A stretch of 64,000 bases of DNA from Drechslerella dactyloides (lineage: Eukaryota; Ascomycota; Orbiliomycetes; Orbiliales; Orbiliaceae): positions 3,720,001 to 3,784,000 of the forward strand of contig JAGTWJ010000017.1 in assembly GCA_020064725.1 (NCBI GenBank). Direction: 5' to 3'. Below the pieces are notes generated by a model. It did not search any database. It had not been told where the DNA came from and was given only the letters and a program-made list of their open reading frames with translations. This document shows positions 45,383 to 54,858 of the stretch, piece after piece. Each line of letters starts with the position of its first letter. Position 1 is the stretch's first letter. A program made the translations under genes and the position numbers.

Positions 45383-46927
45383 TCACTTCTCCTTCTTCGG
45401 CCGCTTCGAGGAGCGCGACACGTCGCTCAGGACACTAGCACTGCGCTTCGCGCGGCTCTCCGCCATTCCTTCCTGCGCTTTGAAAACACGCGTCTCCTGA
45501 TCCACCTTCTCAATCTGCTTGCGTAGCTCCATGAGCGCTGCGATCTCCTTCGCGAGCTGTTCGTACTTGCCGCACGTTTTGGCAGTCGGCATCGTGAGAT
45601 TAAGTGCGATGCCGAGCTCCGCCATCACAGCAGGACTCTTAGTCATGAACGAGTTGGCTTTCGGAAGGTTCATCTTCATCGTGCGGAAGAACACGCCGGG
45701 CTGCAGCTTGTCGTGGTGGGAGACGTTGTACGTTGTCTCCTCGGCCTTTGACAGCTGCTTGATGTTGCTCTTGTTCTTATCCTTGAGCGGTGTCGGGCCC
45801 GTTGCGCTCGCCGTCGACTCGGTCCGCTGGTGGCCGTGGCCGCCGCCACGCGCGGGCTCGATGATGCTGCCTGCGCGCGACGGGGCCGTCGGACTGGCGG
45901 CTGTGGCGACGGGCTTAACGTCGTCCTTTTCGGGCTGTCCGGACGGGGCGGCGATGCTCTTGCGCTTCTTGTTCTTGTCGCTGTTCATGATTGTTGTGGC
46001 GAGCGTGGCGAGGCCCTGCGAGCCTTGGTAGGCGGCGATGGAGCCCGTGGACTGCGGGTAGTCCAGCCGGTTGAACAGCTCCTCCCGCTCCTCGAGCAGC
46101 TGCTGGTGGCTGTCGTGGATCCGGCGCAGCTCGGCGATCAGGTGCTGTTCGTGCTCGATCTCGGCCGGGGTGCGGTAGAGCTGCATTTGGACGATGCGCT
46201 TGCGCTCGACCTCCTGCTCCTTGTTGTAGTGCATCGCGTGGTAGAGCTGGGATTCCTCGGCGGACATCATGCTGACGGGCGTGCGCATTTCCATGACGTT
46301 GCGGCAGACAGAGTAGTAACGCGCCTTCATGTCCTCCATGCTGCGGTCCTTGCTGCCGCCGGGGAACTCGTAGCGGTCCGCGATGATGACCCAGCGGAGG
46401 TCATGCTCCTGTATCAGTTTGAAGAGGTAGTCGGTTTCGGCGCGGCTCCAGTCGTCGTCGCGGAGGACGGCGTCGTATTCGGCGTCGGTGTATTGGAGGA
46501 TGGTCATCTTGATGTTGAACTTGGCGAATTGGTAGTCCAGCTGCGGTGGGTCGGCCGGCGGTGCAACGGCGGCGTCAGCGGCGTCCGTGTCCATAGCGTC
46601 GTCGGGCGCCGGCTGCTGCTGCTGTTGCTGTCCGGGGTTCTGGCGGACCCAGTGGCGGAGTTCGAGGGCGTCGGCGCGGGCTGGGTTTCGGAATCTTTGT
46701 TCTCGCCAGGGAGCGACGGGGCCGACGAACTTGGGTTTGTCTTTGAAGCGATGCTCGACGACGGCGACGGGCGGGGCGTTCTCTCCGAGGAGGGCATAGA
46801 GCTCGCGTGTGATGCCATCGGGACGCTTTTCGACGGTCCGCTGTTTCTTGAGTGGTGGTTGGCGCGGTTCGAGGGCGGTGGCATCGATGCCGAGGACATC
46901 GCGGACATCGGCAACCGCTCCGCTCAT
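45383..46927 (-). CDS. swc4: SWR1/NuA4 complex subunit Swc4 (DMAP1/Eaf2 family)
   Basis: A single exon encodes 514 aa. Swc4 is shared by the SWR1 remodeller, which deposits H2A.Z, and the NuA4 acetyltransferase in the nucleus. The start M-S-G-A-V-A-D-V-R-D-V-L matches the usual opening of the family. Visible are P-L-K-K-Q-R near 25-30, G-I-T-R-E-L-Y-A-L-L near 38-48, the conserved W-x-x-x-x-F-x-N-P-A-R-x-D block near 74-86, the SANT/DMAP1-type domain at about 150-210 (D-D-W-S-R-A-E-T-D-Y-L, L-R-W-V-I-I-A-D-R-Y), and the C-terminal DMAP1-binding helix region. The tail S-K-R-P-K-K-E-K is a likely nuclear signal. A Gln6 run and acidic linker lie at about 100-120. The frame is open upstream and contains an in-frame ATG near 47088, but the extension is not family-like, so the later ATG is preferred. 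Antisense frames over this gene are composition artefacts. Confidence 0.92.
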   Translation of the reverse strand: MSGAVADVRDVLGIDATALEPRQPPLKKQRTVEKRPDGITRELYALLGENAPPVAVVEHRFKDKPKFVGPVAPWREQRFRNPARADALELRHWVRQNPGQQQQQQPAPDDAMDTDAADAAVAPPADPPQLDYQFAKFNIKMTILQYTDAEYDAVLRDDDWSRAETDYLFKLIQEHDLRWVIIADRYEFPGGSKDRSMEDMKARYYSVCRNVMEMRTPVSMMSAEESQLYHAMHYNKEQEVERKRIVQMQLYRTPAEIEHEQHLIAELRRIHDSHQQLLEEREELFNRLDYPQSTGSIAAYQGSQGLATLATTIMNSDKNKKRKSIAAPSGQPEKDDVKPVATAASPTAPSRAGSIIEPARGGGHGHQRTESTASATGPTPLKDKNKSNIKQLSKAEETTYNVSHHDKLQPGVFFRTMKMNLPKANSFMTKSPAVMAELGIALNLTMPTAKTCGKYEQLAKEIAALMELRKQIEKVDQETRVFKAQEGMAESRAKRSASVLSDVSRSSKRPKKEK

Positions 46928-47205
46928 GGCTGTGCTATGCTTGGAGGCTGTTGATGCTTCGGATGGTGGATGGCGAGCCGGGGAGCTGGAAGGATCGTAT
47001 ATATCTAGAGGTGATTGGTGGTGATGGCGGTTTGTTGCGATGAGGTTGAGAATTGGCCGGCAGCTGGCAGCCCAGCCAATCATTTGAGCTTCTTGGCGCA
47101 GCGGATAAATTTCCAACTCCGCCAACCCAATCCGGCTTCAACATCCACCTCAAAACTTCGCCAGCGCCGACATCTCGACAGACAGCTGTCCCAAAGACCT
47201 TCAAC
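46928..47205. promoter_or_regulatory. Divergent promoter swc4 / nop16 with PAC motif and CCAAT boxes
   Basis: These 278 bp separate opposite ATGs. GCGATGAG at 47037-47044 is a perfect PAC core, the motif that with RRPE marks ribosome-biogenesis promoters in ascomycetes. It lies about 160 bp upstream of nop16. CCAAT occurs at about 47078 and, on the other strand, near 47013. Assignment to nop16 rather than swc4 is inferred from gene function. Confidence 0.55.
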
Positions 47206-47877
47206 ATGGGCCGCGAACTGCAGAAGAAGAAGAACCGCTCGTCGCTCAACAAGGTCACCCGGCGGAAACAGAACATCCGCAAGCGCCCGACCGTCACCGG
47301 CAACCAGCTCGTCGCCGCCCAATGGGACAAATCGCAGACCCTCGCGCAAAAGTACGCCAGTCCACATGACATCCAGAGATGCGCAGACACAAACTAACAT
47401 GATCCCTGCGCTAGCTACGCCCGTCTAGGCCTCACCCACCGTCTCAGATCCGCTACGGGCGGAAATGAAAAGCGCCCGTCACAGATCTCCGACGCCTCTA
47501 CACCACCGCTCGGCCCACAAGAAGCCCGCATCAAGCGCGCCGCCGACGGCTCCATCCTGCGCATCGAGTACGCCAGCGACCTGCGGCACGAAACCCTCGG
47601 CGCCTCCCTCGAAGACGAAGAGGAGCGTCCATCCACCACTACCACAAAGGAAACCACCCTGGTAAAGGCGTTGAAGGAGCAGATGGGGCTAGGCCTCAAG
47701 AAGGAGCGAGTGCAGAGCGACCGCGAGATGGACTGGGCGCGCAGACTGTTGGAGAAGCACGGCGACGACTACCAGGCCATGTTCTGGGACCGGGAGCTGA
47801 ACTTGCGGCAACAGAGCGTGGGGGACATCAAGCGGCGGGTGAAGAAGTGGAGGGAAGGCCAGGCAAAGGCGGCGTGA
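47206..47877 (+). CDS. nop16: Nucleolar 60S biogenesis protein Nop16
   Basis: Predicted 202 aa from two exons, 47206-47351 and 47415-47877, with a 63-nt intron. Nop16 is a small basic nucleolar factor of pre-60S particles. The start M-G-R-E-L-Q-K-K-K-N-R-S-S is the family hallmark. It is followed by V-T-R-R-K-Q-N-I-R-K and, across the splice, W-D-K-S-Q-T-L-A-Q-N-Y-A-R-L-G-L. The C-terminal part contains the conserved D-W-A-R-R-L-L-E-K-H-G-D-D-Y-Q-A-M and D-R-E-L-N-L-R-Q-Q-S-V-G-D-I-K-R-R blocks. Length is about that of yeast Nop16. A PAC motif lies upstream in the promoter shared with swc4. The gene converges with the Pex24-family gene across 280 bp that hold no other feature. Confidence 0.95.
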
Positions 47878-48157
47878 ATTTACACATACGCGTACACATA
47901 CGGCATTTCTCACGTGGAAGGCAGCTTTGTAATATATTGGAGTGGCTGTACCGGGATATAGCATGGCGTTTGGGGCGCTTTCAAGCAAAAGTTGTACTTG
48001 AAGTGGAGTTTGATATACCGAGTCGCATCGGGTTTAGAAGGATCTCACGGTCAATTTGATACAATGACCAACTCCGGTCCATTCAATTCAGACCTCGATA
48101 GCTTACGTGAATATATTGAGATATCCTGCAAAACCACATTAAAAACGCCAACTGTGC

Positions 48158-49766
48158 TCAAAAAGCAATATGCTCATCCTCGTTATACGCTATAAACCCA
48201 TTATCGTTCACCACATGCCTCCTCACCGTCCTCAGCCAGCGCCGCCGCCGCCACTCCCCGGTCCCGCGATACCCCTCGTCCCCAGAGATGATATCATACA
48301 CCCACCTCTCCTCCGCAATCTCAACCTCCACGCCCTCCAGGTACCGCTCCTCAACCCAGTCCTTACTCGCCAGGTCCAGCATCCACTTCTCATCCTGCCA
48401 GTGCCATCCGGGCGGTGCTACCACGTCCTCGAGGAATCGCGTACCCTTCGGCCGGTCACCCGCCAGCCGCGCGGGCGACAGCTTCTCGTACGGCGCGGGC
48501 GAGAACATCCACGCCTCCCACTCGCCGTTGGAGTCCTTGCGCTGCAGCTCGAAGATTTCGACCTCACGCTCGTCGGGCTTCGTGTCAAGAATGATGTCCT
48601 TGGCAACCCACTGCTTGAAGGCCTTGCGCGCGCGCTTCTCAGTCGGGACGAGGTGGGTGGTGCGCGCTTCGGCCACGGGCCGCTGGAGCTTCGGGTGGCA
48701 CATGGCGGTCAGCGCCCAGCCGGCGACGAGGAGGACGGGCCGCCAGGGGACATGTCTGGCGCCGATGAAGAGGGCGCAGGTGAGGAAGGAGAGCACGAGG
48801 AAGATGCCGGAGCTCAGCGTTTCCGAGGAGAAGTTTGTCGGCGGGCCGAGCGTCTGGATTACGTTGTCGTGGGCGGCCGAAAAGTCCTCCATGCTGTTCT
48901 GCAGGTCGCGCAGGTTGCGGAAGAAGTCTTTGGAGAACTCGGAGACGGCCTTGACTTCCGGTGGTATGGCGGATGGTGGGCCGCGGGACGGGTAAGGGTC
49001 GGTGGGGAGGCGACCGGACGCTGGAGGGTGGCGGGAGATGTAGGCCGGGACCATGATGAAGAGGAGGACGGAGGCGAGAGGCACGCTGGCGAGGAGGTAG
49101 GGGTCCAGGCAGATGAAGGAGTAGAGAGCGAGGGCGGAGAGGGTATGGGTTGGCCTGCGCCAGGTGAGGAGGCGGATCAAGCGATGCTGTAGAACGAAGA
49201 CGACGCCGACTCTGCGAGACATCCCCAGGTTAACAAGCAGCCGAGACAGCACATAAATGAGTATGACTGGTGCGATACCTCTGATTGAAGCGGCGAAAGT
49301 TGCTACTCATCAGCGTGACGCTGAACGCCGGGCGCTCGGTGTCCTTGCGTTTGTCGCCGTCGACGCCGGAGTAGTGGTCGACGGTGTCGGGCGGGAGGAT
49401 GCCACCGATCATCTTTGCGAAGAGCTTGTCCTGCAGACCGCTGGCGAAGCCGCTGAGGGATTTGAAGTCGCGGAAGTCCGGCGAGGAGATGATGTTCTCG
49501 AGAGGCCCGGCAGCGAACCCTGTTGATCGGCCTTCCTCGTCGCGGTTCTTGAGATCTCCGCGAGCTTCTTTTAGAGTTTCCTTGCCGCGCTTGTAGTGAC
49601 CGGCGAGCCTGGAGGTCAGCCTTTTGCGACGACCGCCGCTGGCGACGCTGCCGGAGCCGTCCGGAGCGTCATCTGGGTGAAGGTACCGGCTGTCGGTGTC
49701 GTCGGAGTCGGGGGTGTCGACGGGCGAGGCGTCCGAGGGGACGCTGGCGTCTGACTCTCGACGCAT
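48158..49766 (-). CDS. Pex24-family peroxin, ER/peroxisome membrane protein with DysF-type C terminus
   Basis: Predicted 513 aa from two exons on the minus strand, 49766-49279 and 49211-48158, with a 67-nt intron. The family (Pex24 of Yarrowia; Pex28 to Pex32 of yeast) sits in the ER or peroxisome membrane and controls peroxisome number and ER contacts. The N terminus is Ser/Asp-rich. K-L-F-A-K-M-I-G-G-I-L-P-P-D is conserved before the membrane part. Hydrophobic segments lie at about 186-221 and 298-334. The C terminus has the dysferlin-like pattern (E-I-F-E-L-Q-R, P-P-G-W-H-W, D-W-V-E-E-R-Y, W-V-Y-D, R-R-R-W-L-R-T-V-R-R). The first plausible ATG is M-R-R-E-S-D-A-S; codons before it use GTG only. 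Which yeast paralogue it matches best cannot be decided by eye. It faces shr3 across a 731-bp shared upstream region. Confidence 0.87.
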
Positions 49767-50497
49767 GACGGGAGGGCCTGCACTGCACTGCACTGGCTAC
49801 GGTACGAATGCTCGAGTACCGTGGTAGCCGACTGCTGGTTGGTTGGCTGGATCCCGGGGAGGCGATGTGAGACTGGCGATGGCGGAGAAGGTGGAGGAGA
49901 AGTTGGCTTGTGACGGGTCAGCTGTCGCGGGGCATCGAAGCCGGCCAAGCGACGTCAGATGCAGAATGACATCGCGGGGCCCGCCAATTGCAGACGACTG
50001 TCTCGCCGCACGTGCCAGCGTCCGGAAGAGCGAAGAACGTCCAGGCCATCGATTCGGATTCGCGAGATGCCAATGGAAGATGCGCCCGCGGGGCATCAAT
50101 TGGAATGCATCGCCGTGCTCCGTGTCGTCAAGCATCGCGGTGTTTCAGCTGCAGGCCCGCCAAGTCGCAGGCAGGCGCTGCTGCCTGGCCGTAGCCACCG
50201 GCCTGGTTCTGCTATCCCGACGGGGGGCAATTGCAATCTCGTTCCTTTCGGCTGGCGGTGCTCTTTTTCGTCTGCTGTCGAGATACGATGTCCTGGCGAC
50301 GAGGGTCGTCGTGAGATTGCTTTCCTGCGGTTCTTTCCTTTCCTTCCTTCCTGTCCTTCTTGTGCTACTTTCCCTTCAGCAAGTTCGTCATCCGGTCGCA
50401 TCGCATCGCATCGCCCCACCTCAGCAGCACTCCAGCTTCAAAGTGCCCCTCCTCCACCGACAGCCTCGACTTCCACCATCATTCACCATCCGCCACA
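49767..50497. promoter_or_regulatory. Divergent upstream region, Pex24-family gene / shr3
   Basis: These 731 bp lie between opposite ATGs. The shr3 side becomes pyrimidine-rich from about 50330 (CCTTTCC and CTTCC runs), typical of a fungal 5' leader. A GCATC/GCATCGC repeat occurs at about 50395-50415. Short frames continue through it but carry no domain. Confidence 0.45.
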
Positions 50498-51224
50498 ATG
50501 CTGGGCGCCTCGTCGTTCGCGACCTATCTGATCGTCTGCCGTACGTATCCACTCCAGTCCACTCTGGATCTCTCCGCCCCACTCGTGAATGCGTGCTGAC
50601 CAGCGATCCGTCTCCAGCGACTTCATTCCTGCTCGGCGTCCTGTTCACCAACTGGTCCTACGACTTCCCGCTACTATGGACGTCCAATCCGCTGACGCCC
50701 GCCATCATCTCCGCGATTGAGAACCACTACATCATGCTGTACGACTCGCCGCCGCTCATCGGCCGGGTCCTGCATGCCGTCATTCTCATCGCCCTCGTCG
50801 CCTTTGTCGTCAAGCTGTACAAGCCCAGCGAGAGCAATGCCCTCTTTGACGGCGCCAGCCTTGTCCTCTTCATGGTCGCCGTCATCGTCTACGGCAGCAA
50901 CACCGTCAAGGGCATGCAGATCATCAAGAGCGGCGAATACGTGCGTGCACTTCATTTCAATACTATTTGAGTAACTGCCATTGGGGTGCTAACCTTTTGC
51001 AGGGAGACGAGATCCCACAGATCCAGTCGCTACAGGTCGTCGCGGCATCGAACACCATCATGGCCCTGGTCCTCATCGGTGTCCTGCTCCTGCAGGCCGG
51101 CCAGTGGTACGCCGAGAAGAAGGAGAAGGAGGAGCTGGAGAAGGCGCTTGCCTCCGGCTTGAACAATGCGGACTCGCCGACCGTCGCCAAGAAGGACGCG
51201 AAGGACAAGAAGAAGAAGGTATAA
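50498..51224 (+). CDS. shr3: ER membrane chaperone Shr3 for amino-acid permeases
   Basis: Predicted 195 aa from three exons: 50498-50540 (43 nt), 50618-50940, 51003-51224. Shr3 is an ER membrane protein that prevents aggregation of amino-acid permeases and helps load them into COPII vesicles. Four hydrophobic segments are visible: the N-terminal one spanning the first splice (F-A-T-Y-L-I-V-C-P-T-S-F-L-L-G-V-L-F), one after R-V-L-H-A-V-I-L-I-A-L-V-A, one at L-V-L-F-M-V-A-V-I-V-Y-G, and one at I-M-A-L-V-L-I-G-V-L-L-L-Q. The conserved N-W-S-Y-D-F-P-L-L-W loop and S-N-T-V-K-G-M are present. The tail is charged and Lys-rich (DKKKKV), consistent with ER retention and coat binding. Length matches fungal Shr3 proteins (about 200 aa). 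Confidence 0.93.
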
Positions 51225-52317
51225 TTGGAGGCGATATCATGACATGGCGGTGATGGTGATGGTGATGATGATGATCTCAATCGTTCGCTCGTTGAAGCAA
51301 AGACAGGCCGGTCGGCGGTGATAGACTCTCGCTTTTGGGAGACGCACATCTTCGTGCGTGCATTGTTTGTTGGCTACCGGGTTATAGCTTAGGCGTCTAC
51401 GTAACTGAAAAGCGTACCACGGGACATTTACGGACATTTCTTTTCCAATCTCAAGTGCTGTTGATATCATAGTAGCTATACCAAGCATCTTTTTCGTTTT
51501 ATCCACACAGGTCCTCGAGCATCCAATCTCGGGACCTCGAGTAAAAAGCCCAAAGCGGCGATGTTCTGGAAAGAAAAGATCGAAAGCAGGAGCCAGGGGC
51601 GTTTCACCGCCTGTGAAACAGCTCACGATGATGTATCTCCCGGCAGTGCCGCCGTCTATTGGCCAGAAAGAAAAATGACAGCTCTCACCCAGAATGTCTT
51701 CCTTTGGCCGCATGCGAGGAAATATCAAATAGCACAATCACAATCGACTAGCGGATCTCTAAATTAGAACCCGGGGTGAGAGCCAGCCAGGGCGCAGCCG
51801 TCATATGCATACATGCGGGACAGTTCTGCCCAGACGTACGGCGGTTGTGAGTCGCAGCCTGAATCCAAAACCTCGACTCGCTCTGCCTCAACTTCACTTC
51901 AACCGCGCCCGTTAATGCGCTCCCATCGACGTCCTCTCTCTCTCCTTTCCTCCTCCTCCTCCTCCCTTCGCGGCCGCCAGGTGTCCTTCGCCGTCGCTTC
52001 GAAGCCTTCTTCTCCTCGTCCTCCTCGCAACGTTACGACAAGTGCCATCGGATCCTGAGGGTCGTTTTTTTCTTTCCAGCTGCTGCTTTGGGCGCCGTTT
52101 GCCGTCACGATCACGCGCCAGGGCCATTAGCCACCGACAAACCGCAGCTGCATCCGACCTGCACGGCTGCCCAAAAGGGTCTTTCCTGCTTTCTTCCTGC
52201 TTCTCGTCCTCACGTACGCCCAGCTCGCCTGTCGTCGTCGTCGTCGTCGTCACCGTCGGCTTCACCACCACAGCTTTTTTTTTTTTTTCTAAGCATATCG
52301 ATATACCATCGCCAAAC
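51225..52317. other. Intergenic region and pyrimidine-rich leader of the STIMATE-family gene
   Basis: From about 51880 the plus strand is strongly pyrimidine-rich (CTCTCTCTCC, CCTCCTCCTCC), then come a (GTC)7 run at 52231-52251 and a 14-T tract at 52275-52288, directly before the ATG at 52318. This looks like a promoter and 5' leader. No gene is seen in the left part, which holds the shr3 3' flank with ATGATG-type repeats near 51250. Confidence 0.5.
52231..52251 (+). repeat. (GTC)7 microsatellite
   Basis: Seven perfect GTC units lie in the presumed 5' leader of the STIMATE-family gene, 67 bp before its ATG. Length polymorphism is likely. Confidence 0.85.
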
Positions 52318-53793
52318 ATGACGCTGGTAGCAAGAGACCCCAGCGATCATGACGAGAGCGGCCAGTGCGAGCTGCTCGGTTCCTTCGGTACGTCGTTCGC
52401 AGAAGCGTGAAGCTAGCTAGCACAGACCTCATGCTCCGCGTCCCCGTCCACGCCAGACGCTCAGCTGCTCAAGTAACTAACATCTACACCTCCGTACCAG
52501 CCCTGCTAGTCCAAGCTGCCCTCGGCGCCCTCGCTCTGCTGTCTCTCGTCTACAAGCGATGGCGCGAACGGCCCCAGCGGCCCGTCAAGATCTGGTTCTT
52601 CGACGCTTCCAAGCAGGTCGTCGGCTCGATCCTCGTGCACATCGCCAACCTGCTACTCGCCATGCTGTCGTCCGGCAAGTTTGACACGACGCCGCACCCC
52701 GGACGGGCGCTGATACGGCGATGGGACGACGGCTACCATCCGAATCCGTGCAGCTTTTACCTCCTCAACCTGGCTATCGACGTATGCTTCCCCATTTTCC
52801 TTATCATTTATCACCTTTTTATATCTATAGAGCTCCCATGTCTGTCGAATTTTCTATACGTCATTGGGAGCACGTGCAGCGAAAGGTCATCGAAGTGCTA
52901 ACGGGCGTGAACAGACAACCGTCGGAATCGCCATCCTGATATACGCCCTCCGCCTCCTCACGTACCTCTGCGAGCAGCTCCCGCCTGACAATGCCTTCAG
53001 CCACGGCATCACCTCCGGCGACTACGGCCACCCGCCCAAAGCCTCCAACTGGATCAAGCAGTCCGGTATTACCCCCCGTACCCTCCACCAGGCCTTTCAA
53101 AAGCTAACATTCACGCTCACAGTTCTATATTTCGCCGGCCTGATGATCATGAAACTCGTGGTCGCCCTCCTGTTCGCCATCTTCCCCGTCGTCCTCGGCA
53201 AATTCGGCGACTTCCTCCTCGGTTGGACCGAAGGCAACCGCAAGGTCCAAATCGCCTTCGTCATGTTCATCTTTCCACTCATCATGAACGCCGTGCAATA
53301 CTACATCATCGACACCTTCATCAAGAAGCAAGAAGCCAAATCCCCACATCTACCCGTCAGCATCGACGGCGACAGCAGCGATGACGACGACGCATTCGGC
53401 GACGAAGACGACACGGAACGCGCGTCCTTCGCCAAGCGCGGGAGACGGGGCAGCCGCGGCGAGCAGTATGACGAAGTCCCGCACGATATGAACACACCGC
53501 AACTGCAGCCGAGCAGTGCTGCCGGTGCCGCGGCGGGTGGCAGCAGGCAAAAGCTGAACGGCGGACAAACCCGGACCCGCAGCTTCGAGGACAGCTCGTA
53601 CGTGTACTCGACAGACGAGGACGACGAGCATGCGATAACGGCCGCGGAGGGCAAGACAACACTACCAAAATCCCAGAGGGGGAAGCGGAAGGGCGAGGCG
53701 GGCGGTGAGGGCGAGCGGAAGAACGGGAATATCCGGATGAAGATTGACGAGTACGATCCCGAAGTCGACGGCGATAACACCGTACGACGGTAA
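52318..53793 (+). CDS. STIMATE/TMEM110-family multi-pass membrane protein (yeast YPL162C-like)
   Basis: Predicted 390 aa from four exons: 52318-52387, 52501-52781, 52915-53065, 53123-53793. The animal relative is an ER protein at ER-plasma-membrane contacts that promotes STIM-Orai calcium entry; the yeast protein is reported as vacuolar, so the fungal role is open. Seen are G-Q-C-E-L-L-G-S-F at the N terminus, the family motif K-I-W-F-F-D-A-S-K-Q-V-V-G-S, then H-I-A-N-L-L, and N-P-C-S-F-Y-L-L-N-L-A-I-D. About five hydrophobic segments precede a long hydrophilic acidic C-terminal tail. Intron 3 (53066-53122) is 57 nt with no stop, so its retention would insert 19 residues in frame; splicing gives the more family-like K-Q-S-V-L-Y-F-A-G-L-M. 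Exon 1 phase and the A-L-L-V-Q acceptor are well supported. Confidence 0.87.
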
Positions 53794-54363
53794 CACGCCT
53801 CATCGCATCGCGTGTTCTATCTCCTTTCTTCTTGTCTCATTTGTACAGATATATAGAGCGGGCATGTATCGAGAGTAATATTGTGAAGGGGCAGTATGTA
53901 TAGTGCGAGGCAGTGCGAGGAAGTACGTATTTACGATGTTGGTTGGTGTAAAGGCATGGGCTTAGTTTGGGGTTTCTTTTTCATTTTTTTTTTTTTTTTG
54001 CTGGCTTGACGTTGCTTAGCTTTGGGTCTTGCATTCTTGGACGACAGCGGCTGTGCTTAGGGTGTACATGTCTGTATGTATAGCATGTTGTATATGCGCC
54101 ATCTCTTTACCATATCGTATCGTATCATCATTTCATACCAATATTGTCATCTTCTCAGACCTCTCGAGGCGCGCGGTGAACTTGAGAGAAGAAATCTGGA
54201 GCAACCGTGGTGTTGGCGTCTATAGTTTTCCGCATTTATAGTATCTGGTGTGTTTGTATATACCTACCCTTATACGGAGGCTCTCGTATCAGTAATATTA
54301 TAATATGGTACAGCACGCTTACCCTTCGAGCCGGATTACATTCAACGAGGTAGTGTCTATGAC

Positions 54364-54375
54364 CACGTGCACGTG
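54364..54375. promoter_or_regulatory. 12-bp palindrome of two overlapping E-boxes
   Basis: CACGTGCACGTG is its own reverse complement and contains two CACGTG boxes, recognised by bHLH factors in fungi. A further CACGTG is at about 54413. No gene starts nearby, so a regulatory role is speculative. Confidence 0.3.
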
Positions 54376-54858
54376 TCTATAGTTCACCATCTCCAAGAAC
54401 ACCTGCATATCCACGTGATATGTCTCCACAGAGACATTGCTCGCACCAATATATACTGTCACAATTGTATCAGACATACAGGTATCATATACACATGTAG
54501 CTACTGTATACACGAATATTGCGTACCCTATTATAAGAGAGTTACTTAGGTATACGCAGGCACTCTATATTTAGCACTGATATAAGAAGGCAGCTTACGC
54601 TGCACCATCCGCCCAACTCCTCCCTTTGCAAACCTGTAACCACTTACAGGCTTATATCATAAGTCTCATAACAGGAACGGAAACTCGTATTGGTCTGTAA
54701 AAAGGCCTTCAGCCTCTTGGGCCTCCTCTCAGTAGCTTAAACCTTTGGTAAGCCCACTTCAAGCAGCCTATCACAGAAATAATCAAAAGGCTAAGGAAAA
54801 TAAGTAAGTTAGTAAGTAGTTTACCAGATGTTAAAATATTACTGTAGAGGAAAATACG

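Noticed and set aside
45830..46954. 374-codon open frame on the plus strand, antisense to swc4
   Set aside because: It lies wholly over the coding exon of swc4 on the other strand; high G+C and codon bias of swc4 keep the antisense frame open. Its product is low-complexity (Val/Leu/Gly/Asp) with no domain.
48170..49192. 340-codon open frame on the plus strand, antisense to the Pex24-family gene
   Set aside because: Complete overlap with a recognisable conserved gene and an Arg/Gly/Glu-rich product point to a composition shadow.
31808..53793. Biosynthetic or defence gene cluster
   Set aside because: All genes are conserved housekeeping functions without common pathway enzymes, transporters or a pathway regulator; close packing is normal for fungal euchromatin.
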